Below, piece after piece: positions 48,301-56,100 of a DNA stretch of 64,000 bases. How positions within the stretch are numbered: the first letter of the stretch is position 1; each line of letters starts with the position of its first letter. Source of the stretch: Cryobacterium sp. PH29-G1 (GTDB taxonomy: Bacteria > Actinomycetota > Actinomycetes > Actinomycetales > Microbacteriaceae); the NCBI RefSeq assembly GCF_030063365.1, contig NZ_JASISY010000017.1, positions 1 through 64,000 on the forward strand, given 5' to 3'. A model generated the notes under the pieces. It worked only from the letters and a program-made list of their open reading frames with translations, searched no databases and was not told where the DNA came from. The translations under genes and the position numbers were made by a program.

Positions 48301-48877
48301 GCAACTCGACGGTTGCGGCTGCGGGAACGCCGATACGTTCGAGCTGCTCAGCGTAGGCGGCGAGCTGTAACAACGCCGTGACGCGGGCATGCCGGGCGAG
48401 CTTGGTATCTTGAACGAGCCACCTGCCGTCGCTCTGCCGCACAATGAAGTCGGCAAATCCGAGAAAAGCGATCGGCTTGCGGTTGCCCGTGCCGACGGAA
48501 CCGTTTGCAGTGGCAGGACTGCCCGTGCCTTCCGGCCCGAAGGCCGGATCGAAGAACGTGGCCTGAAAAATGACATCGCACTCGGCGGTGAACGCCACGC
48601 GGGTCTGCTCGGCTGCGGCAATGAGCGCCGGCCGCGAGATCCGTTCAGGCCGCTCGATCTCTACGACGGAACGAGCCTGCCGGTAGCCGTCGAGCACCCG
48701 GTGTTCGTGGGCGTCACCGAGGCGTGACGTGCGCTCAAGCATGGCATCGACCGGGTCTGGCACAGCCTCAATGCGCCCAAGCCGGGCGTCGATACGGCGC
48801 AGAAAAGCAAATTCGCAGACGGATGCCGCGCTCAGGTCACTGGCACTCGTCACCACGGTCTCATCCAGCAGAAACAT
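45323..48877 (-). CDS. TM0106-family RecB-like nuclease fused to SF1 helicase
   Basis: 1184 residues from ATG at 48877 (GAAGGGCGAGCAC ahead). N-terminal RecB/Cas4-like nuclease: one N-terminal Cys (C21), motif-I His (LGDAHEHRVL, about 57-59), D143 in GFADFI, D157-x-K159 in VQDTK, QxxxY at 171-175, and C242-x2-C-x2-C248, a Cys set like the [4Fe-4S] site of Cas4/AddB. Middle: DEDD-type exonuclease/RNase H-like domain with FFDFEGDP (D341, E343) and YNRYDC (D524). C-terminal SF1B helicase: GPPGTGKT (806-813), VVDEAG (about 918-922), GDPQQLP, VGTVDKFQGQEA, NRLNVAISRA. Role unknown; DNA repair or defence are plausible. Confidence 0.9.
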   Translation of the reverse strand: MFLLDETVVTSASDLSAASVCEFAFLRRIDARLGRIEAVPDPVDAMLERTSRLGDAHEHRVLDGYRQARSVVEIERPERISRPALIAAAEQTRVAFTAECDVIFQATFFDPAFGPEGTGSPATANGSVGTGNRKPIAFLGFADFIVRQSDGRWLVQDTKLARHARVTALLQLAAYAEQLERIGVPAAATVELLLGDGSVSVHRLADIVPVYRKRKARLVQIIAERLVDAAAVAWGDARYTVCGRCATCEIEVQEHRDPLLVAGLRLSQRARLAAAGIDTIDDLAASTGSLTGLADSTLDALRTQARLQLQAVSTLPPPIDLYNPGALAVLPEPDPGDIFFDFEGDPLYTEGEPTASDAAGDAQDWGLDYLFGLVDRDESFRAFWAHTWREEKKALTDFLAYLAERRAQFPGLHVYHYAAYERTHLLSLAARHGVGEDQIDQLLRENVLVDLYPLVRKTMRVGSRSYSIKKLEPLYMGAELRGGEVTNAADSITEYAAARDLHAHGDVSEAQRMLDSIADYNRYDCVSTVRLRNWLLTLARTAGIRPTGSVLEADVGTVEPSPVRDALLALAARSPAVAHAPRSADQTAAAFAAAAIDYHQREQKSFWWGHYFRLEYPIDEWQDTRDVLIVEHVDIERDWFREGQQRVDRRHLWLRGQLAPGSSIKPGDQAGPYLLYEYPGPFENVGAAAGARTHRSVKVLEATEGGILVEETLPKDIPRYGHRPSALAPAAPPRPMQQKPAIDEWAATIVAAQPAWPLDAMVDILRRTPPRTRAGQLAPRSADGQTIAAVIATLRDLDHSYLAVQGPPGTGKTYLGAHVITTLVREYGWKIGVVAQSHAVVENLLGAVVAAGLEPDLVGKVAKTGTDPAQVTHTALPKDGQLLFAQAHAATGFVVGGTAWDFSNAARIPRHSLDLLVVDEAGQFSLASTISSSVSAHNLLLLGDPQQLPQVSQGTHPEPIDQSALGWVAAGRDVLSADVGYFLAESRRMHPAVTAPVSHLSYGGLLRSNPITETRLLVGVEPGVHAVPVRHAGNAIASTEEAHVVVALVRGALGRLWTDPTTARVADPLTEADIIVVTPYNAQLTLVREMLVDAGCRQVRVGTVDKFQGQEAAVAIVTLAASSADDVPRGMAFLIMKNRLNVAISRAKWAAYLVYSPALTEYLPVTPGGVAELSAFISLVEPDR

Positions 48878-48995
48878 GTGCTCGCCCTTCGTCGTGTCGA
48901 GCGTACCGGATGCCTCCGACACGCCCACTGGCCTGCCCGCCGGAATATTTCCGTGGGCAATATGCCCGACCGGACTATGTACTCTCACCATTTTT

Positions 48996-49059
48996 CTGCG
49001 TCCGGCACGCAGAACGGCCCGGCAAAGTCTGCCGGGCCGTTCTGACGCAGTCTGCGTGC
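48996..49059. repeat. Nested inverted-repeat cluster downstream of the ANTAR gene
   Basis: Core hairpin: perfect 13-bp stem 49012-49024/49030-49042, loop aagtc. Flanks carry two more complementary pairs in interleaved order: ctgcgtc (48996-49002) with gacgcag (49044-49050) and gcacgcaga (49005-49013) with tctgcgtgc (49051-49059). The core stem is 26 bp beyond the ANTAR gene stop and could end that transcript, although no T-run follows. Confidence 0.65.
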
Positions 49060-49067
49060 TGGTCGTG

Positions 49068-49673
49068 CTATTTCTTGGCGCTGAGCTGTTCGATAATGGC
49101 CTGCGACACGTCGTGCATGGTGAGGCGACGGTCCATGGAGGCTTTCTGAATCCAGCGGAAGGCTTCGGGCTCGGTCAACCCCATCTTTTCGTTGAGCAGG
49201 CCCTTGGCCCGGTCGACGAGCTTGCGAGTCTCGAACCGCTCCACCAGGTCGGCTACTTCGGCTTCCAGGGTGATGATCTGGCTGTACCGTGACAGAGCGA
49301 TCTCAATGGCGGGCAGCAGGTCGTTCGGGGTGAACGGCTTGACCACGTAGGCGAGGGCACCGGCTTCGGTGGCGCGCTCAACCAGTTCTTTCTGGCTGAA
49401 GGCGGTCAGCAGTACGACCGGAGCAATGTGCTCCTTGGAGAGGCGCTCAGCCGCGCTGATGCCGTCGAGCTGGGGCATCTTGACGTCCATGATGACCAGG
49501 TCGGGGCGGAGCTCCCGTGCCAAGGCGACCGCAGTTTCTCCGTCACCGGCTTCGCCGACGACTTCAAAGCCGTTGTCGCGCAGAATCTCGACGATGTCGA
49601 GGCGGATGAGGGACTCGTCCTCAGCGACGACAACGCGGCGCGGAGGGGTGGGGGTGCTGTCTTGGTCGGTCAC
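49068..49673 (-). CDS. pdtaR: ANTAR-domain response regulator (PdtaR type)
   Basis: 201 residues from GTG at 49673; a TTG two codons upstream is possible. Receiver domain about 12-125 with VVVAEDES, acceptor Asp in LVIMDVKMP (about 59) and the Lys in VVKPF (about 110), followed by an ANTAR RNA-binding domain (ERFETRKLVDRAKGLLNEKMGL, FRWIQKASMDRR). ANTAR proteins bind paired hairpins in nascent RNA to prevent termination. It resembles PdtaR (Rv1626) of Mycobacterium tuberculosis in architecture and neighbourhood near polA, rpsA and pyk. No partner kinase gene is adjacent. Confidence 0.92.
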   Translation of the reverse strand: MTDQDSTPTPPRRVVVAEDESLIRLDIVEILRDNGFEVVGEAGDGETAVALARELRPDLVIMDVKMPQLDGISAAERLSKEHIAPVVLLTAFSQKELVERATEAGALAYVVKPFTPNDLLPAIEIALSRYSQIITLEAEVADLVERFETRKLVDRAKGLLNEKMGLTEPEAFRWIQKASMDRRLTMHDVSQAIIEQLSAKK

Positions 49674-49711
49674 GAGCAAAAGCCTACGGTATTCTGATCA
49701 AGTAGTTGTAA

Positions 49712-49797
49712 GCCGGTGTGGCGGAATGGCAGACGCGGAGCACTCAAAATGCTTTGTTCGCAAGGACGTGTGGGTTCGAGTCCCACCACCGGTACCA
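49712..49797 (+). tRNA. tRNA-Leu (anticodon CAA)
   Basis: Class II tRNA. Acceptor GCCGGTG pairs with CACCGGT (first pair G-U), discriminator A and encoded CCA (49795-49797). Anticodon stem gagca/tgctt with loop ctCAAaa gives anticodon CAA at 49745-49747, reading UUG. A variable arm gttc-gcaa-ggac and the T arm gtggg-ttcgagt-cccac are clear. A -10-like TATTCT lies at 49690-49695. Confidence 0.95.
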
Positions 49798-49938
49798 GTT
49801 CAAGAATACGAAATACCTGATCACAAGCCTCTTTTTCCGTGGACGACCCGGCCTGCACGTGTGTGCAGCTGAATTCCGCATCGGAATGCGACCCACGCAA
49901 GTTTGTCGTTGTGCCAATACACCTGTCAGGGTCGTCCG

Positions 49939-50103
49939 ATGATGAACAATATTTCGTACTGGGGCTATCTGGCGTTGTTGATTTATCCCGCGCTGGCGGC
50001 GCTCGGGTTCTGGCTGGCCTATCTGGTCATTCGAAACGCCATCCGTTCGGCTCTGCGCCAGCATCAGGAATGGCTCGACACCCGCGTCCCGCCCGGCCAG
50101 TAG
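49939..50103 (+). CDS. Small single-pass membrane protein, unknown
   Basis: 54 residues from ATG at 49939 (second ATG adjacent), with AGGG eight bases ahead. One hydrophobic helix about residues 8-31 (YLALLIYPALAALGFWLAYLVI) is followed by a basic-amphipathic stretch RNAIRSALRQHQEWLDTR. I do not recognise it. It is bounded by the tRNA gene and a strong terminator, which supports it being a real transcribed unit. Positive residues after the helix suggest an N-out, C-in orientation. Confidence 0.6.
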   Translation: MMNNISYWGYLALLIYPALAALGFWLAYLVIRNAIRSALRQHQEWLDTRVPPGQ

Positions 50104-50139
50104 CGGGCACGCATACCAACACGCGCACCAAACAACAAG

Positions 50140-50178
50140 AGAAAAGCCCCGCCCGAAAATCTCGGGCGGGGCTTTTCT
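50140..50178. terminator. Bidirectional terminator between small membrane gene and pyk
   Basis: Perfect 17-bp stem 50140-50156/50162-50178 with loop aaatc. The outer part provides AAAA on one side and TTTT on the other, so it can stop transcription in both directions; it ends 8 bp from the pyk stop. Confidence 0.93.
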
Positions 50179-50186
50179 GGTGGCGT

Positions 50187-51632
50187 CTAGTTTTTGACGT
50201 ACGCCGGCGCAACCTCATTGTGAGCGTCGCCCACTCGGTGCACGCGAATGTCGTTCGTCGAGCCGACGATCCCGGGAGGGGATCCGGAGATCACGACGAC
50301 CTTGTCCCCGATTTGAGCGAGGCCTTCGCCGATGAGGATGTCATCGACCTGACCGAACATGGAGTCGGTGTGGGTCACCCGGTCGACCAGATAGGTCTGC
50401 ACGCCCCAGGTGAGGGCCAGACGGCGACGGATACCCGGTTCCGGCGTGAAGGCCAGCATGGGAATTTTGGAGCGCAGACGGGACATCCGTCGGGCCGAGT
50501 CGCCCGACTCGGTAAAGATGCAGAGGAACTTGGCATCGACGAACTCGGCGACCTCGATGGCCGCGAGGGTGATGGCACCGCCCTGGGTACGCGGACGGTT
50601 GGTGAGCTTGCCGATGCGTTCGAGCCCGTGCACCTCAGTGGATTCGATGATGCGGGCCATTGTCTGCACCGTGACGACGGGATATTCTCCGACGCTGGTC
50701 TCTCCGCTGAGCATGACGGCATCCGCGCCGTCGAGCACGGCGTTGGCAACGTCGCTGGTCTCGGCGCGGGTCGGCACCGGGCTCAGGATCATGGATTCGA
50801 GCATCTGCGTGGCGACAATGACCGGTTTGGCCATGCGGCGCGCGATCTCGACGGCCTGCTTCTGCACGATCGGCACGGCTTCCAGCGGCAGCTCTACGCC
50901 GAGGTCCCCGCGGGCAACCATGATCGCGTCGAAGGCATCGACGATCCCTTCGAGGTTGTCCACAGCCTGCGGCTTTTCAATCTTCGCGATCACCGGAACG
51001 CGGCGGCCTTCCTCGGCCATGATTTCGTGCACGCGAGTGATGTCGTCGGCACTACGCACAAAGGACAGCGCGATGAGGTCGGTTCCGAGACGGAGGCCCC
51101 AGCGCAGATCGGCCTCGTCCTTCTCCGACAAGGCGGGCACGTTGACGGCCACGCCGGGCAGGTTGATGCCCTTGTTATTGGAGACCGGGCCGGCGACGAT
51201 GACCTTGGTCGTCACGACGACGCCATCCGTTTCGACGACCTGCACCTTGACCTTGCCGTCGTCAATGAGGAGGAAGTCACCCGGGTGCACGTCGTGCGGC
51301 AGGCCCTTGAATGTGGTGCCGGAGAGCTCTTTGGTACCCAGCACGTCTTCGGTGGTGATCTTGAAAATATCGTCCACGGCGAGGTCGTACGGCCCACCCT
51401 CGAACTTGCCGAGGCGGATCTTGGGGCCCTGCAGGTCCACCATGACGGCGATGGCACGTCCGGAGTCGTTCGCGGCCTTACGCACGTTGGCGTAGACACC
51501 CTCGTGCACCTGGTAGTTGCCATGACTCAGGTTCATCCGGCAGACGTCAACGCCCGCGTCGATGAGCGCCCTGATCTGCTCATAGCTGGCAGCTGCCGGC
51601 CCGAGGGTTGCGACGATTTTTGCGCGTCTCAT
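50187..51632 (-). CDS. pyk: Pyruvate kinase
   Basis: 481 residues. Transfers phosphate from phosphoenolpyruvate to ADP. Active-site segments MNLSHG (33-38), the catalytic Lys in VIAKIEKPQAV (about 216-226), MVARGDLGVE (about 239-248) and ATQMLESM...PTRAE are intact. The C-terminal effector domain ends in the usual DIRVHRVG-like strand. Lies 66 bp after gltD on the same strand, so it may share the gltBD transcript or have its own promoter. Confidence 0.97.
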   Translation of the reverse strand: MRRAKIVATLGPAAASYEQIRALIDAGVDVCRMNLSHGNYQVHEGVYANVRKAANDSGRAIAVMVDLQGPKIRLGKFEGGPYDLAVDDIFKITTEDVLGTKELSGTTFKGLPHDVHPGDFLLIDDGKVKVQVVETDGVVVTTKVIVAGPVSNNKGINLPGVAVNVPALSEKDEADLRWGLRLGTDLIALSFVRSADDITRVHEIMAEEGRRVPVIAKIEKPQAVDNLEGIVDAFDAIMVARGDLGVELPLEAVPIVQKQAVEIARRMAKPVIVATQMLESMILSPVPTRAETSDVANAVLDGADAVMLSGETSVGEYPVVTVQTMARIIESTEVHGLERIGKLTNRPRTQGGAITLAAIEVAEFVDAKFLCIFTESGDSARRMSRLRSKIPMLAFTPEPGIRRRLALTWGVQTYLVDRVTHTDSMFGQVDDILIGEGLAQIGDKVVVISGSPPGIVGSTNDIRVHRVGDAHNEVAPAYVKN

Positions 51633-51698
51633 TCTGATGGATCTCCATTTTCCGCGCTTTTCGAGCGCATAACGACGTGGTGCAGGAAGACTAATGGA

Positions 51699-53156
51699 TT
51701 ACAGGGCGAAAGAACGGTCCGTGGGCTTAACAGGAGACGGCAACTGCGTCTGACCTTCCAAAAACTGGTCGACAGACGCTGCGGCGGCACGGCCTTCGGC
51801 GATAGCCCACACGATCAAGGACTGGCCACGGCCGGCATCGCCGGCGACGAACACACCCTCGTGGCTGGTCTGATAGTCGCTGTCGCGTTCCACGTTTCCA
51901 CGCTCATCGAACGGAAGCTTCAGCTGGTGGCTGAGGTCCTCGGATTCCGGACCGGTGAAACCCATGGCGAGCAGCACGAGATCGGCCGGAATCTCCCGTT
52001 CCGAGCCCACCTTCGGTACGCGTCGTCCGTCGAGGTACTCGGTTTCGGCGATGCGAATGGCACGTACCTCACCGAATTCATTGGGCAGAAATTCGACCGT
52101 CGAGGCGAGGTATTGACGGGTTCCGCCCTCTTCGTGGGCGCTGGAGACCTCGAACAGGGTCGGCGACATCGGCCACGGCTGGTGCTCAGGACGGGTCGTA
52201 CCCGGCTGCTTGCCGATGGCCAGGTTGGTGACGGATGCTGCCAGCTGGCGGTGCGCGGTACCAATGCAGTCGGCTCCGGTGTCGCCACCGCCGAGTACCA
52301 CGACGTGCTTGCCCTCTGCGGTGATCTGCGCCTCGATGCTGCCGCCGGCACCGATTTTGTTCTGCTGCACCAGGTATTCCATGGCGAAGTGCACGCCGGG
52401 CAGGTCACGCCCCGGAATCGGCAGGTCACGCGGCACCATGGCGCCGGTCGCCACCACGACGGCGTCGTAACGCGCCCGCAGGTCGTCCCAGGTGATGTCC
52501 ACACCGATGTTCACGTTGGCGCGGAACCGAGTTCCCTCGGCCGTCATCTGCGCCAGCCGAAGCTCGAGGTGCTTCTTCTCCATTTTGAAGTCGGGTATGC
52601 CGTAGCGCAGCAGCCCACCGATCCGGTCATCGCGTTCGAAGACGGCGACGGTGTGACCGGCACGGGTCAGTTGCTGTGCGGCAGCGAGTCCGGCGGGGCC
52701 GGAACCGACGACCGCAACGGTCTTGCCGGTGAGCCGGCCGGGTGGATGCGGCTGCACCCAACCCTTGGCGAACGCCTGATCAATGATCGAGACCTCGACC
52801 TGTTTGATCGTGACGGCGGGCTGGTTGATACCGAGCACACACGACGACTCACACGGGGCCGGGCAGAGTCGACCGGTGAACTCGGGAAAGTTGTTCGTGG
52901 CGTGCAGGCGTTCAATAGCCGCTCGCCCCTCGTCGCGCCAGACCAGATCGTTCCACTCGGGAATGAGGTTGCCGAGTGGGCAACCCTGGTGACAGAACGG
53001 CACTCCGCAGTCCATGCAGCGACCGGCCTGCCGTTTGAGCACGGCAGCGTCACCCTGCTCGTAAACCTCTTTCCAGTCCATCAAGCGGATGGACACCGGG
53101 CGACGAGCGGGAAGCTCGCGTTCCGTAGTTTTCAGGAATCCCTTCGGATCAGCCAT
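51699..53156 (-). CDS. gltD: Glutamate synthase small subunit
   Basis: 485 residues. Delivers electrons from NADPH to GltB. N-terminal Fe-S Cys residues appear in CMDCGVPFCHQGCPLGNLIP (about 41-60) and RLCPAPCESSCVLG (about 96-109); FAD site VVGSGPAGLAAAQQL (about 149-163); NADPH site VLGGGDTGADC; and FAD-contact VFVAGDAGRGQSLIVWAI near the end. Its ATG overlaps the gltB stop by eight bases, so the two subunits are coupled. Confidence 0.97.
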   Translation of the reverse strand: MADPKGFLKTTERELPARRPVSIRLMDWKEVYEQGDAAVLKRQAGRCMDCGVPFCHQGCPLGNLIPEWNDLVWRDEGRAAIERLHATNNFPEFTGRLCPAPCESSCVLGINQPAVTIKQVEVSIIDQAFAKGWVQPHPPGRLTGKTVAVVGSGPAGLAAAQQLTRAGHTVAVFERDDRIGGLLRYGIPDFKMEKKHLELRLAQMTAEGTRFRANVNIGVDITWDDLRARYDAVVVATGAMVPRDLPIPGRDLPGVHFAMEYLVQQNKIGAGGSIEAQITAEGKHVVVLGGGDTGADCIGTAHRQLAASVTNLAIGKQPGTTRPEHQPWPMSPTLFEVSSAHEEGGTRQYLASTVEFLPNEFGEVRAIRIAETEYLDGRRVPKVGSEREIPADLVLLAMGFTGPESEDLSHQLKLPFDERGNVERDSDYQTSHEGVFVAGDAGRGQSLIVWAIAEGRAAAASVDQFLEGQTQLPSPVKPTDRSFAL

Positions 53157-56100
53157 TGGTTACCTCCAGAATTCGATTCCAGACAACGAGACCGTCAGGA
53201 TCGAGTCCCTCATCGACGGCCGTCTGCCTGGTTTCCAGTACGGCCGCGTAGTCGCGCGGCAGTACCTTGACAAATGCGTTCATGGTTTCGTCCAGGTTGT
53301 CCAGCATCCGCTCGGCGAGTGCCGAATCGGTCTGGTCCCGGTGCTGTTCGAGCAGATCACGCACGATCTCGCGGTCGGCGCGGTCCAGGGCAAGCAGACG
53401 CAGCTCCCCCGAGGTCAACGCGTCGCGATTGACCCGTTCGGCGGTCAGTCCGTAGACATAGGCCGTGCCGCCGCTCATGCCGGCGCCGAGGTTACGTCCG
53501 GTCTCACCGAGAATCACGGCGAGTCCGCCCGTCATGTATTCCAGCGCGTGGTCACCCACACCCTCGACCACGGCGATGGCACCGGAGTTGCGCACCAGGA
53601 ATCGTTCACCCACGATGCCGCGAATGAACATATTGCCTTGGGTGGCGCCGTAACCGATGACGTTTCCGGCGATGACGTTGTCCTCGGCCGGGAATTGGCT
53701 GGCACGGTCGGGGCGCACGATAATCTGCCCGCCTGACAGTCCCTTGCCGACGTAGTCGTTCGATTCGCCCTCGAGCCGCAAAGTGATACCGCTCGGCAGG
53801 AACGCACCGAAGGATTGCCCGGCCGACCCGGTGAGGGTGACCTCGATGGATCCAGCGGGCAGTCCGTTTTCGCCGTGTCGCAGGGTGACCTCGTGGCCGA
53901 GCATGGTGCCGACAGCTCGTTCGGTGTTGCGGATCGGCAGGTCGATTCTGACCGTTCCACCGTGTTCGAGGACACTCTGGCTGCGCCGAATCAGTTCGTT
54001 GTCGAAGTGCTTTTCGAGTTCGTGTTCCTGGTGGCGTGCCCACTTGCGCGGTTCGGACTCGGAGAAGTCCGGGCCGCTGAGAATGGGTGAGAGGTCAAGC
54101 CCCTGCGCCTTCCAGTGGGTGAGAGCCCGGTTCACGTTGAGAACCTCGCGGTGGCCGATGGCCTCGTCGAGGCTGCGGAATCCGAGCTCGGCCAGGTATT
54201 CCCGCACTTCCTGGGCAATGAACTCGAAGAAGTTCACCACGTGGTCGGCCTGGCCGGCGTAGCGCTTGCGCAGCTCCGGGTTCTGGGTGGCGACGCCCAC
54301 CGGGCAGGTGTCGAGGTGGCAGACCCGCATCATGATGCACCCGGAGACGACGAGCGGCGCGGAGGCGAAGCCGAACTCTTCGGCACCGAGCAGGGCACCG
54401 ATGAGCACATCTCGCCCGGTCTTGAGCTGGCCGTCGACCTGCACGACCACGCGGTCGCGCATGCCGTTGAGCATGAGCGTCTGCTGGGTTTCGGCGAGGC
54501 CGAGTTCCCACGGGGTGCCGGCATGCTTGAGCGAGTTGACCGGACTGGCGCCCGTTCCGCCGTCGTGGCCACTGATCAGGATTACATCGGAGAGCGCCTT
54601 GGCCACACCCGCAGCGACGGCACCGATACCGGACTGGCTGACCAGTTTGGTGTGGATGCGCGCCTTCGGGTTGGCCCGCTTCAGGTCGAAGATGAGCTGC
54701 TTGAGGTCTTCGATCGAATAGATATCGTGGTGCGGCGGCGGCGAAATCAGACCGACGCCCGCCGTGGCGTGCCGCGTGCGGGCGATCCACGGATACACCT
54801 TGGTCGGCGGCAGCTGACCGCCCTCGCCGGGCTTGGCGCCCTGGGCGAGTTTGATCTGGATGTCGTCGGCGTGGGTCAGGTACATGCTGGTCACACCGAA
54901 ACGCCCGGAGGCGACCTGTTTGACGGCACTGCGTCTGGTCGGGTCGAGTAGACGATCGAGGTCTTCGCCGCCCTCACCCGTGTTGGACTTGCCGCCGAGG
55001 CGGTTCATCGCGATCGCGAGGGTTTCATGCGCCTCCTGCGAAATGGAGCCGTAGCTCATCGCGCCGGTGGAGAATCGTTTCACGATCTGTGCAACCGATT
55101 CGACCTCATCGAGCGGCACCGGGGTGCGCTGGCCGGGGCTGAGCGTGAACATACCGCGCAACGTCATGAGCGATTCGGCCTGATCGTCAACGAGTTTCGT
55201 GTACTCGCGGAAGATATCGTATCGCCGGGTGCGGGTCGCGTGCTGCAACCGGAAGATGGTCTCCGGGTTGAACAGGTGCGGAGCACCATCGCGGCGCCAC
55301 TGGTACTCGCCGCCGGTCGCGAGGCGCTCGTGGGCGGTGACGGCGGCATCCATGGGATATGCGGATGCGTGCCGCGACAGGTTTTCGACACCGATCACGT
55401 CGATGCCAACACCGCCGAGCTTGCTCGTCGTACCGGTGAAGTACTGGTCGACGAACGACTGGGCCAGTCCGACCGCTTCGAAGGTTTGCGCGCCGGCGTA
55501 GGACGACACGGTGGAAATGCCCATCTTGGACATGATTTTCAGCACCCCCTTACCGAGGGCCTTGATCACGTTGCGCACCGCCTTTTCGGGCGTGACGTTG
55601 GTGATGATGCCGCTGCGAACGAGGTCTTCGCAGGTTTCCATGGCGAGGTACGGGTTGACGGCGGAGGCGCCATAGCCCATGAGCAAGGCCACGTGGTGCA
55701 CTTCGCGCACGTCGCCGGCTTCGACGACGATGCCCACCTTCATGCGGTTTTCGGTGCGAATCAGGTGGTGGTGGACCGCCGCGATCATGAGCAGCGACGG
55801 AATCGGTGCGAGATCTTTGGTGGAGTCGCGGTCGCTGAGCACGATGAACAGGGCGCCGGATTCAATGGCCTCGTCGACCTCGACGCAGATAGCGGCGAGC
55901 CGCTTCGCCAGCGCGTCGGGTCCCTCGTCGAAGCGGTACAGGCCACGAATAGTCGTGGTCGTGCGGCTGCCGACGATGGGATCGATGTGCTGGATCTTGG
56001 CCAGTTCGTCGTTGTCAATGACCGGAAAGTCCAAAATGACCTGACGGGCGTGCTCCGGTCCGGCGGTGAGCAGGTTGCGCTCCGGGCCAAGACCGAGCTT

